Shown here one piece after another: positions 23,635 through 33,643 of a stretch of DNA of 64,000 nt. The stretch is taken from the NCBI GenBank assembly GCA_002794775.1, contig NBAY01000040.1, forward strand, positions 124,001 to 188,000, written 5' to 3'. Numbering within the stretch: the first letter of the stretch is position 1; each line of letters starts with the position of its first letter. The DNA comes from Porodaedalea pini (Eukaryota > Basidiomycota > Agaricomycetes > Hymenochaetales > Hymenochaetaceae). The translations under genes were made by a program, and so were the position numbers. Under the pieces are notes generated by a model. The model was not told the DNA's origin, ran no database searches, and saw only the letters and a list, made by a program, of their open reading frames with translations.

Positions 23635-24022
23635 TTATATAAGATCTGGTGGAAGGTCTGAGTAATAAGGCATGGGGTCGGGTGGACGACGAAAGGAAAA
23701 ATAGGCAAATTGAATGAGAAGCATAAAATTAGATGGTGCGAACCAATTTGAAAATGAAATAGGGAGATGTTTTTTATGGAAAAATTGGCGTCGTATTTGT
23801 GAAAAGAACGGGCATACATTAAGGAGGTGACGGATGTCATGTTTGGAACAGAGTGGATCTGGGCATCGGCTTGGCAGGTTTCGATCATGCATATCATGAG
23901 CATTAAGGAGGATTCCAACCGCTCTCGACTGAAGGTAGTGGGGAATGCGCTTCTCAGGGTTGAGTCGCAAGAAAGGTCGTAATTGGCGACATGGGTAGAG
24001 GATGTATGGTGCAGTAACAGTG
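23635..24022 (-). pseudogene. LINE-B ORF2 C-terminal piece with Cys/His finger
   Basis: Encodes YILYPCRQLRPFL followed by the finger CPDPLCSKHDIRHLLNVCPF and the tail AYFSFRRPPDPMPYYSDLPP, aligned residue for residue with the end of LINE-A ORF2. It is separated from the RNase H piece at 26955 by the LTR-type insertion 24023-26949. The 3' untranslated part runs on to about 23468. Confidence 0.82.
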
Positions 24023-24791
24023 TGTTAGGGTCGGGCGAATATTCCAATTCTTTAACCACGAAGGTGTTGCCTTCCGGACTGTATGGTCCTCTGAGTGGTG
24101 TGTTACTGAGACGACTTTACTTATCTTTGACCGATCCCATAACCAGCTTCTCCTTCGCTGCCCTTATCAGGTGGAACCTGAGGTTGGTATTGAAAGCACT
24201 TAGTTACAGCAGATAGGGGAGGTAATGCCCTAGAGGGTCAAGAGACATTCAGTTATGCTGCAATGTTGTCTAGGAGGCAAACTGCCAGGCTTGGTGTAGC
24301 CGAGATGCACTCAACCAGACTTGGTTCTGTGGACAATGAGAGGAACCTTCTAAGTGTGGCGTAGCTGAGGGTCTACTCAATCAAAGTCAATCCTTATTCA
24401 ACTTGGGACAAATCCTCAACCCAGTATGGGGCAGACTCGTTATTCAACCAAGGAGGATATTACACAGTGGTAGTTATAGATGTAGAGGTAGGGGTAAGAA
24501 GTAGCAGTGTTCTGTAACCTTCTGAAAACCTTGAAATTAAAGCGATAGAGAATGGGGATCTGGGGTGCTAGTTACTCAGCCTTATATAGCCTACTGAATT
24601 TCTAATTTCTTTACGTTCTGTCCAACCAGATGCCCTTCCGTCTCCTTCCTATGTTTCAGGTGGCCGCAGCACTTGGCTGCTGCGGTGGGGATGTATGCAC
24701 ATATACTCCATCCAATGGTTTTCTTGCATTCTGCAATTTAGACTGCGGGTGTGAGTCACGTGATGTCATGACCTGCGCGCTCGGGTGAGTA

Positions 24792-26034
24792 CAGTCACAT
24801 GACAAAAGTTTTTGCGCGAGACGCGTCAAAACACAACCACTTTTCAACTTGTTCGTCTTCTACCTCAACCATCTCTGCTTCAATCATGCCCAAACAAGTT
24901 GGAGCACGTAACACTACTCCAGAAGAACATCTGGCTATGGTCAGCATGGCTGATTCACTCATTCCACGCGACGAAATTGCAAAAGCCTTTAACTGCTCTG
25001 TTCGGACCGTCCAGCAGATTCTCAAGAACCACCGAGAGCGAGGCCATGCTGATGACTTACCCAGGAGCAGACGTCCATCCAAAATTGATGACAGGGGGTT
25101 TCGTCACTTGAAGCGATCAGTCGAGGACAACAGACGTCAAACACTTGGCGATATCACTCGTAATCTCAACACCAGCCTCTCCACCCCAGTCACCCCCAGA
25201 ACTGTCCAGAGGGCCATGCATCGTGACTTGGGCATGTATGCACGCCATGCATGCAAGAAACCCTATCTAACTGAGGGCAACAAGGAGAAACGGCTTGATT
25301 GGGTGGGGCTAGTGGAGTCACTTGGATTGGTGGACTGGCACAGGGTCGCATGGACGGACAAATCATCAGTTGAACTTGGAAAGGACTCATCCTCCCCCTG
25401 GTTTGGCGTCGCCCACATGAGGAGTATGATGACAAGTGCCTGGCACCCACATTCAAGTCAGGAAGGTCCAGTGTCATGATTTGGGGGTGTATCACGTATA
25501 ATAAGAAGGGCCCACTCATATTTATGCCAAAGGACACACGCAAAGGCAAAGATTATGTTGATTTGATACTGGCAGGACCTCTCTGGGACTTTTACACAGA
25601 GTTATATGACAAGAGGGGGGTTGCAAAGGTCATGGAAGATGGGGCACCAGTTCACAGATGCAATCTGGCAAAAAGATTCAGGGAGAACAACTCTCTGGAG
25701 ATATTTCCACACCCAGCTCAGTCACCAGACATGAACTCTATTGAACATGTTTGGTATCTGATAAAAATCGCCATCAACAAGAGGGAGAGGAGGCCAAGGG
25801 ATGTGGAGGAACTGAAGGAGGTGCTTTTGGAGGAGTGGGAAAAGATTGACATAAAAATAATTAACAAGCTTATTGATAGCATGCCTAACCATGTCCAGCA
25901 GTTGAAGGAGGCCAAGGGAGGATCTACTAGGTATTAGATTGGCAATTTATGCATTTGTGGTGGAGTAATAGAATTTACAAAACTCGACAATTTTGTGATC
26001 TGCGTCGGGTGCAAAAACTTTTGTCATGTGACTG
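24792..26034 (+). mobile_element. Tc1/mariner-type DNA transposon (DD34E)
   Basis: Inserted at TA (24790-24791 and 26035-26036). Perfect 24-bp terminal inverted repeats at 24792-24815 and 26011-26034 start CAGTCACATGACAAAAG. The length of 1243 bp is typical of Tc1-like elements. It contains one transposase gene with a single frameshift. Confidence 0.9.
24886..25937 (+). pseudogene. Tc1-like transposase, one frameshift
   Basis: Begins MPKQVGARNTTPEEHLAM. A homeodomain-like helix-turn-helix region (IPRDEIAKAFNCSVRTVQQI) is followed by a second DNA-binding part, then the DDE catalytic domain: WTDKSS (first D), MEDGAPVH (second D) and HPAQSPDMNSIEHVW (E). Thirty-four residues separate the second D and the E, the DD34E signature. 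The frame shifts near 25401-25405: upstream reads SPWF in one frame, while RRPHEEYDDKCLAPTFKSGR continues in the +1 frame, so one base appears to have been lost. The first half stops at 25477-25479 if unshifted. Confidence 0.88.
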
Positions 26035-26482
26035 TACATCACCGATTTGGTAGTCGGGCTCCCGCGTGCTCCACATGCTAATGCTTAATTAACTTCCTGC
26101 TTCTCCTGTGTGCTTCTATATCAGGGCTTTACTTCCCTGCTTCTCGAAGCGTCTTCCTCGGTTGTGGCACTGCATAGCCTATCGGATGGCATTGCTGCGC
26201 TCGGATGGTCATTCCTCCCATTCAAATCCGTTGGGGATGACCATGTGGACCCATGGGTTATTCTTGGTTCGCCATTCAGTGTCAGGTCCACTCGGTGATA
26301 GGGCTGCTCCGCCGAGACATGTCTCCATTGTGAACGGTGGGTCATGTACTCCTAAGGCTAGAGTGATCTTGAATGTTCATCTTCCTGACACATGCTTGAA
26401 TTTGTATAGCGTAATCGTGCCTTGATGCTGTCGTTATGTGTATCGGTATGTCATTTCCTTGTACTGGACTTGGGGTAGGTAT

Positions 26483-26818
26483 TCATATCATCATCTTGCA
26501 GTTCCTGCATTCTTCATGTGGCTCCTTATTGTATTGGATGACTGTATCCCATTTGTAGTTTTCCATGCCACGTTCTTCTTTACTGATATGGACTTTATAT
26601 GTCTTGGCATCTCGGTAGTAGATTGCCTGTCCTGTTTCAAAGTATGGGGATTGGCCTTCCCACTTGTGTGCTCGTAATGTGACGTCCTGGTCCATTAATC
26701 CTATTGTCTTCAGGAGTTCTGGGACCTTCTGTGCTACGTTCTGTAGTAGCATGCACTTTGTGCATTGGGGATCAACCTCCATAGGTTGTCCTTTGCTTTC
26801 TTGACGTTTATGTGCCAT
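26483..26818 (-). CDS. Unidentified 111-aa frame inside the LTR-type insertion
   Basis: Starts with a genuine ATG (MAHKRQESKGQPMEVDPQC) and has a CxxC pair (CTKC) plus a late ECRNCK. The composition is normal for a soluble protein. No family is recognised. It may be an element-encoded accessory frame or chance; there is no sign of introns. Confidence 0.3.
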   Translation of the reverse strand: MAHKRQESKGQPMEVDPQCTKCMLLQNVAQKVPELLKTIGLMDQDVTLRAHKWEGQSPYFETGQAIYYRDAKTYKVHISKEERGMENYKWDTVIQYNKEPHEECRNCKMMI

Positions 26819-26954
26819 GTCACAAGATGTGACGGTGTAACGTGACTGTGACTGACGGATTTTTGCCTGGGCAAGTATCTGTCAAGATCAGGTGACCACA
26901 GTATCATGTGTATGATCGACGTTTCCGAATGTGTGAAAATTTCCTTTCACAGTG

Positions 26955-28631
26955 CTTCAATGTTGTCGAAGACTAAGGACACGGTTCCGCCATTTGGCCA
27001 AAAGGTCAGCAGAAAATTGTGCGTGTAGGTTGGGTAAAGTATCGGGCGCAGGGCTTTTGCGCGGCAAATGTGAGGCTTGGGATGCGAGCTGGTCTGCGCA
27101 CGAATTGCCAGGTAGTCCCATGTGGGAGGGCAACCACTGCACTGAAATGGTGGATGCTGAGTGATGCAAGGATAAGAATATACTGCAAATCCTGCGAAAT
27201 GCTGTTATGAAGGCAGCATGGGAAGAGTCCTCTGAGAAGATGGTGCGGGCGCAATTAGCAGAGTCTGTGGCAATGCATAGGTGGATAGGGTGGGTGCAAT
27301 GTGCTAGTAGGGTAGAGAAGCACGAAATGCCAGTGATAAGAGCCTGCTGTTCCTCGTAGAGGATATTACTTTGGGTATGCGCGCCAGAGGCGAAGGATGC
27401 GAGTTCGCGTTGGTTATGCATGATAGAAAAGCCGTGGCCACCGATGGGGATGCCGTCCCGCTCGATAACAGAGCCATCTGTGAATAGGAAGTATTGAAAA
27501 GGGGGGGGATGATTGAACAAATGAAGAAAAGAATGTCGCATAGAAAAACTATGCATGCGAGAAGTGAGCGGTACAAGGGAAAGACAAGAATGAACAGGTG
27601 GAATGATAGGGTAAAGATTGGTGTTAGGAATAATAATGTTGGATGGAAGTGAATTGCGAATGTCCGCCAAAGGGGGGAGAGAAGAGCGAGATGATGATAC
27701 ATAAGAAGTTATGAAGCGTTTAGATTGATATTGGATAAAAAGGTCAATAGGCGGGATAGATAGTAAAGAGCCTGCTGCGTCTTTGTTGACGCTGTGAGAT
27801 AGCATAAGGGAAAGAGTGTGGTGTTGAATGGGTGTTAGAATATGGTTGATTGAAGGAAAGTTAGGAAATAGTTGAGCACTGTAAACAGCAACGGAACGTA
27901 TAAGGTTGAAATATAAGAGGCGGGCATATTCGAGATATGCGCCATGAGAAGACTGAAAGAGAAAAGAACGTTGATGAAGAGTGGATAGAGCCTTGTTGGC
28001 TCGGGAATGAAGGTGTAAAGAAGGGTGTAAATGGTGTTGAAAAATAACACCCAGCCATGTAATGTGTGACCGGGGACGAATTATTTGAGAGGGTGATAAA
28101 ATGAGAGATGGTTGATTTTCTGGTTGGGTTGGAAAAGAAATGTGGTTGGCGTTATGGGCACTATGAGGGGTGAAATGGATAAGTTCAACGGACTCTGGGT
28201 CAATAGAAAGGCCCAGTTGTTTGAATTGCAAAGAAAGGAAGCGGAATTGGTTGTGTAAATGAATGAGGTTGGTGCGCATGCTTAAAGAGTGTGCAGAAAG
28301 AAGATGGTCATCCATGTAGGCGAGAAGGGGGTGATTGTAAGGGAAACATTTGTAATAGGATTCAATAGCTGGCATGGCTGCAAAGATGGAAATGAGGGGG
28401 GAAAGGGGGGAACCTTGAGGGACGCCCCGGTTGGGTTTGGTAAAAGTGTCTGAGAAGTATTGGTTAAAATATAAAGAAATGGGGCAATCACGCATCCAAT
28501 GGGAAACACAATTAATAAGGTTGGGATGGATGTTAGACCGGGTTAATTGGTCAATAAGTAAAGGGTGAGAAATGTTGTCAAAAAAACCTTGAATGTCAAT
28601 TGTGATCACGGAGGTCAACAACTGACAACGT
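26955..28631 (-). pseudogene. LINE-B ORF2 middle piece: RT and RNase H
   Basis: Contains TIDIQGFFDNIS, GVPQGSPLSPLISIFAAM and the YMDD box (near 28320) of the reverse transcriptase, then RNase H (FLFTDGS, IQWLPSHMG). It ends in TGA (26959-26957) exactly where LINE-A has Arg in the aligned HRS. The upstream edge is cut by the gypsy element and the downstream edge by the 24023-26949 insertion. Confidence 0.87.
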
Positions 28632-29078
28632 TGTCATGGACGCTTTTTAATTATTTTTATTCTCTTATCATTTTCCCTTATCTTATCTTATCATATCTTA
28701 TCCACCCATCACTAATCACGCTTATTCCTGCTTACTCACTATTCATTACGCTCTTTCTCATACTATCCTCACTCGCTGACCGATCCTATGATGTCATTGT
28801 TCTATGAAGTTCTATGACGTTCTATTATCTATCCTTATGTAGTAGTTAATTCCCTGGTCCATGCGCAGCCTCTGAAGGGTATATAAGTAGGTAGTTCTCC
28901 TGTACTTACCCTTTAGTTTCGACCTGGTCAATTCTACCTGGCTACATCCAGAAGCTGCCCCCTACCTCTGTGCTGTGTCAGCTCCCCTGGCTCACCGCTC
29001 TCTCCCTCTCTCCTCTTCCTCTGACTGAGTTCCACGTGACCCGGTTACCTTTTGCGTACCCGTAGTCCGTCGCTGACA
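28632..29078 (+). repeat. Gypsy-1 5' LTR
   Basis: 447 bp, starting TGTCATGG and ending GCTGACA (TGTCA/TGACA terminal inverted repeats). Differs from the 3' LTR (35180-35627) by six substitutions and one C-run length change. Confidence 0.95.
28880..28925 (+). promoter_or_regulatory. Gypsy-1 LTR core promoter and predicted transcript start
   Basis: TATATAA at 28880-28886; 35 nt downstream of its first base lies AGTTTCGACCT (28915-28925), the expected transcription start region. This 11-mer is the reverse complement of the primer-binding site at 29081-29091. Confidence 0.7.
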
Positions 29079-29080
29079 CA

Positions 29081-29091
29081 AGGTCGAAACT
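29081..29091 (+). other. Gypsy-1 self-complementary primer-binding site
   Basis: AGGTCGAAACT, two bases after the 5' LTR end. It is perfectly complementary to 28915-28925 in the LTR, the predicted 5' end of the RNA. This is the arrangement of Tf1-type self-priming, in which the transcript's own 5' end, not a tRNA, primes minus-strand synthesis. I did not see a tRNA-type TGG start. Confidence 0.75.
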
Positions 29092-29937
29092 ACCCTCCTT
29101 ACCGCCTTGCGCACTTCTCAGTCACCACTGCTAAACTGGCTCTGAACGTTCACATTTCTTACCAACACCAATCTCTTTATCGCGCCACGTTCTACCATCT
29201 TACCTGCACACCTACTATCACCTTCACACTTGACCTCTTCCTCTTATCCATCATCATCACACTCAACCCTTACATCGTTCAAGTATCTCAAAACCGACCA
29301 CTACCCGTCCGCAACCCCAAATTATAAAACCAACATTCTTATCCGACGCGTCCAACGACTTGGACTGCGACCCTGATTACGATTGCTTCGACCCACACCC
29401 ATTCTCAGACTGATCTCACGTGCATTGATCAGGCCGATACATCGTTAACCATTTACTTTCATTACTAAACTCACTCGTTTCATAACCCACCGTCCTCTTT
29501 CTATTCGATCAACCAGCGCTTGTTTGAGAGGGGGTAACGTTGAGTCCAACCCACTCGAGAGTAGCTACCAGGCCTTGGGGGTGATCTTCGGAAAGGTCCC
29601 TTGGCGCCCGTTGGAGTCTTCACAGAGGAAGATCCGGGTTTGATCAGCAAGTGAAAGTCGACCACCACATCCGGAGTTTTGTTACAGCGCTCAATCAGAT
29701 CCGCAGGCGTCCGCACCACCTGTCGGCTGACAGTGTTGTTTCTGACTTGAGCTGGCTCCACACCCGTACGCCCGACAGTCTGGATCAGCAGCACAGCGTT
29801 GGAATACACCCCCCGAAGACACTGCCAATGCTGTCCTCGCACAACTACCACCGCTAACTGATGACAATCTAGTACACCTAGACGAAGAGCTAGGAGCCCA
29901 CCAACCACCCCACCCATCGCCAGCACCATTGCCTGTG

Positions 29938-31029
29938 ATGTCGGAACCCCAAACTCCCGTCACACCAGCTACAGGAGCACCGGCAATCTCAAATGTGATG
30001 ATGCAGGAAATCATCAACATGCTGCATAGCCTAGGACTATTGGCAACCCCCATGCCAGAAGCCTCAGCAGCACCCATCCCCTCTCCCCAAATGACAAACA
30101 GCAATGGAGGAAGACACATCGCCAAACCCGAGGTATTTAACAGACGAGGCTATAAGAAGTTTGAGCGTGCCATCACCCTCTACGTCGAAGCAAATGCAGG
30201 GGACTTCGTGAACGATAAGGACTACTTCCTTTTTGTGTTATCGTTCATGACGGAAGGATCAGCCGCACTCTGGGCCCAGAACTTCTTGGAAAGCATCAAG
30301 ATAGACGGCTACCTAATCTTCTCGCTTGTCAGTTGCCAGAAGTTCAACGAACAACTGGAGAAAGCGTTTGGGGACCCGAACAAACGCATGAATGCCATGC
30401 AAAAATTGGACAGCTGGAAGCACACTCAGGATATCACAGCCGACCAATTCTTCCAGCAGTTTGATATCTATTGCCGCGCAGCAGGATACAACGATGACAC
30501 CAAAAACGACGACACCCTCATCCACAAGCTGATGAAAGCCTTGGACAGGGAGATTGTATATCGGATCGAAATGAGTGACACAGTCCCAACCATGTACAAA
30601 GGTTGGCAAGAGAAAGCCATTCGATTTGACAATGCAAGACATCAAATGAAAGCCATCAAACAAATGCGCGCTGCCCTGCCCAGACCCCAGACACCCCTAC
30701 CTAAAAATGCTCAAATGTTCGCACCCAGAATTCCTGAAAGACGCGATGCCACTGGAGTCACATATGGAGGCATGGGGAAGTCGATGGATGTGTCGCTCGA
30801 AGAGCTGAGGAAGGCAGGAGTCTGCTACTACTGCAAGGAACGCAGGCATCTACAGAGGGATTGCCCACAGAAGAAGCAGGTGATAAGGGCTGTGTTGATG
30901 GGGATGGAGCCACGAGAAAGAAAAGTCTGGGCAGACGAGAGCGCGATGCTCAAGGAGTCAGACTTTGCGGAGGAAGAAGAGGAGATGCTCTTGGAGCAGG
31001 AGTTGGATTTTGCAGAACCCCAGCAGTGA
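29938..31029 (+). CDS. Gypsy-1 gag
   Basis: About 363 residues from ATG 29938 (MSEPQTPVTPATGAP). The capsid-like part includes KPEVFNRRGYKKFERAITLY, and a CCHC knuckle CYYCKERRHLQRDC (C-x2-C-x4-H-x4-C) lies near residues 300-315. It is uninterrupted and ends in TGA at 31027-31029, 15 nt after the heptamer GGATTTT. Role: particle structure and RNA packaging. The leader 29092-29937 between the primer site and gag holds no other credible gene. Confidence 0.88.
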   Translation: MSEPQTPVTPATGAPAISNVMMQEIINMLHSLGLLATPMPEASAAPIPSPQMTNSNGGRHIAKPEVFNRRGYKKFERAITLYVEANAGDFVNDKDYFLFVLSFMTEGSAALWAQNFLESIKIDGYLIFSLVSCQKFNEQLEKAFGDPNKRMNAMQKLDSWKHTQDITADQFFQQFDIYCRAAGYNDDTKNDDTLIHKLMKALDREIVYRIEMSDTVPTMYKGWQEKAIRFDNARHQMKAIKQMRAALPRPQTPLPKNAQMFAPRIPERRDATGVTYGGMGKSMDVSLEELRKAGVCYYCKERRHLQRDCPQKKQVIRAVLMGMEPRERKVWADESAMLKESDFAEEEEEMLLEQELDFAEPQQ

Positions 31030-31046
31030 ACACGGCATTGACTGGG
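31005..31046 (+). promoter_or_regulatory. Candidate -1 frameshift signal at the Gypsy-1 gag-pol junction
   Basis: GGATTTT at 31005-31011 is read G GAT TTT in the gag frame, 15 nt before the gag stop; pol is open in the -1 frame. After a 7-nt spacer, CCCAG (31019-31023) can pair with CTGGG (31042-31046) across an 18-nt loop. The same heptamer, phase and spacing occur in Gypsy-2 (62758). Confidence 0.6.
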
Positions 31047-32672
31047 ATAGGTTCAGTTTCGGTTTTCCAAACGGCCATTTTTGATAATTCTATGGACTCT
31101 GTAGATAATTTAGATAAAACACAAAAAAATGCAAAAAGCAATGTCATTCGCAAAAACATTCCTTCTGTTCCTGTACCAGTAGTTAGTAGTATAGATACGC
31201 CTACTTATAACAACACTTCTGTCTCATCATTTTGCTCTACTCCTGTGTCTGAAAATCATGTAAAACCCTATTCCAAATCTTTTAATTCTATTTCTTCCTT
31301 GGCCAGAACTGAACCGAAATCCGTGAAAAATGAAAACATGTCGAAACAAGCTGAGAGGAAATCCCAAAGAGATCACCCTGTCCCCTTTACGGCACCATGG
31401 ATTGTACGGCGTCTCAAAGAGGATAAACTCGAAAGTGCTTTAACGACTCTCCGAGTGTGGATGAAACAGCAGAGGCATGCTGAAGCGAATGAAGAGACGG
31501 TGCGTCAAATCATTGCGCTAGAAGAATCAGATGCCGTGGCAGCTGTTAGGGACCTGAGGGGTCCGAAACAGTTTGTAAGAGGGTCTCAGGGGCAACAGCT
31601 CATGGTACCGATTCTCCTCCAAATGACCAACACCGGTAACCAGTTCAAGGTAGACGCACTACTGGACAGTGGCTGCACTGGCTTGTGTATCAACCGATCC
31701 TTCGTTGAAGAGCATCAGATCAGGACAAGAAAGACACCCATCCCGATCCGAGTCTATAATGTGGATGGCACGCTCAACAAGGACGGCTCAATCACAGAGT
31801 TCGTGGAAATGCGCATGACAATAAAGGATCATTCAGAGCGCATCCACTTCGCAGTCACAGATCTAGGAAAAACAGATGTGTTCATCGGACATGAATGGTT
31901 AAAGCTGCACAATCCCAACATTGACTGGCAAAAATCCACGATCGAATTTGATCGATGCCCCAATGTATATGGCTATATCCGTAGTCTAGAGGACATTGAT
32001 GCAGACCCCGATGAAAACCTTGATCTGGTGGAACTTGAAGACAGCGATCAGCTCTTTCTCTTCGATTGGGATAGATACATTAAGTCCGATCCGAGGAAGG
32101 TGCTGAAGGTCAGGCAACAGGCACTTGAGGAGGTCCCAGACTATGTCAAAGAGTTTGCAGACGTCTTCAGCGAACAGGAATTTGATCAGTTACCAGAGAG
32201 ATGCCCTTGGGATCATGCTATCGAACTTAAACCGGGCTCGAAACTCTCTGACTGTAAGATCTACCCACTCAGTCCATCAGAACAGGTGGCGCTGGACGAA
32301 TTCCTCACCGAAAACCTGAGAACTGGCTGTATTTGTAACTCTCAATCCGAGATGGCATCCCCCTTTTTCTTCATCAAAAAGAAGGATGGCAAGCTTCGCC
32401 CCGTACAGGATTATTGCAAACTCAATGACATGACAGTTAAGAACAAATACCCGTTACCTCTAATCCAAGAACTCATTGACAAGACGAAGCAGGCAAAATT
32501 CTTCACAAAGATTGACATACGCTGGGGTTACAATAACATTCAGATTCGAGAGGGTGATGAGCACAAAGCTGCCTTCAGGACAAACCGTGGTCTATTCGAA
32601 CCAACGGTCATGTTTTTTGGTCTCACAAATTCACTGGCAACCTTCCAAGGATTTATGAACGAAATCTTCTGA
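31005..32672 (+). pseudogene. Gypsy-1 pol part 1: protease and N-terminal reverse transcriptase
   Basis: The -1 frame relative to gag. Aspartic protease with active-site ALLDSGCTGLCI (about 31660) and FIGHEWLKLHNP downstream. RT blocks SPFFFIKKKDGKLRPVQDY, IDIRWGYNNIQIREGDEHKA and FGLTNSLATFQGFMNEIF follow. The frame stops at TGA 32670-32672, where related elements have Arg (NEIFR), so a CGA-to-TGA change is likely; the RT continues directly after the stop. Confidence 0.88.
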
Positions 32673-33563
32673 GAACTCGTCAATGATGGACACGTCATAG
32701 TCTACATGGACGACATTCTGATCTTCGCATGGACCCGAGAACATCATGACAAACTCGTCCGACAAGTCCTGGAAGTGTTACGAGCAAACAAGTTGTTCTT
32801 AAAGCCAGAAAAGTGCAGCTTCGCCCAAGAAACTGTGAACTATCTCAGGCATATCCTCGGCAATGGACAGATTCGCATGGATCCTGCAAAAGTGGCAGGC
32901 GTAAAAGATTGGCCAGTTCCTAAGAACAAGAAAGAACTACAGTCTTTCCTTGGGTTCTGCAACTACTACCGCCGCTTTATCCTAGCGTTCAGTCACTATG
33001 CAAAGCCCCTGACAGTGTTGACCGGAGATGTAGAGTGGAAATGGGAGGTGGAGCAACAAAAGGCCTTTGAACGTCTGAAGCAGAAGCTCTGTGAGGAACC
33101 TGTACTCGCAGTACCTGCTGATGACGGTCAATTTCGGGTGGAGGCCGATTCGTCGCATTTCGCTAACGGCGCCATTCTGTCCCAATTCATTGATGGAAAG
33201 TGGCATCCAATTGCATACCAATCACAAGCACTTAGCCAAGCAGAGCGCAATTATGAAATCTATGACAAAGAAATGTTTGCAATCATGTGTGCGCTGGATG
33301 ACTGGCGACAATATCTTCTGGGAGCAACACAAACCGTCGAAATCTGGTCAGATCACCTCAACCTCCAATATTTCCGAAAACCCCAGAAGATTAACCACCG
33401 ACAAGCGAGATGGCTACAGGAGTTAGCAGACTACAACTTCAAACTGTTTCATAAACCAGGTGCCCTGATGACAAAGGCTGACCTCCTCTCGAGACGAGCG
33501 GACCATGAGGGGGGGAGAACGACAATATTGACATCATTTTGCTCAAGCCAGACTTATTTGTAA
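32673..33563 (+). pseudogene. Gypsy-1 pol part 2: RT palm and RNase H
   Basis: Continues the RT with VIVYMDDILIF (catalytic YMDD at about 32703), LKPEKCSFAQETVNYLRHIL, and RNase H with VEADSSHFANGAIL, YEIYDKEMFAIM and WSDHLNLQYF (D, E, D catalytic residues). The frame is lost near 33510 in a G-run (gaggggggagaac). After the shift, a stretch resembling the inter-domain linker continues to a TGA at 33605-33607. Confidence 0.87.
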
Positions 33564-33643
33564 ATGCAACACTGCTAGAAGCACTAGATGCAGACTTTGT
33601 CAAATGAATCAAAAGGGTACAAAACAACAGGGACAGGGCAGTT

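Larger units (their letters stand above)
24023..26949. mobile_element. LTR-type insertion (TG...CA, 5-bp duplication), carrying a nested Tc1 element
   Basis: Begins TGTTAGGGTC and ends CCTTTCA, flanked by CAGTG on both sides (24018-24022 and 26950-26954). Without the Tc1 element it is about 1.68 kb, with no gag or pol, so it is best explained as a solo LTR or a small non-autonomous LTR element. It interrupts LINE-B between its RNase H and finger regions. A 111-codon minus-strand frame lies inside at 26483-26818. Confidence 0.75.

Noticed and set aside
23468..24022. A separate 5'-truncated LINE fragment
   Set aside because: The CAGTG duplication and the matching protein junction with 26955 show it is the 3' end of LINE-B, displaced by the 24023-26949 insertion.
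31005..31029. Treating the gag-pol frame change in Gypsy-1 as a simple mutation
   Set aside because: The same -1 relation, heptamer and 15-nt distance to the stop occur in Gypsy-2, so a programmed shift is the better explanation. By contrast, the change near 33510 lies in a G-run and has no such support, so that one is treated as damage.
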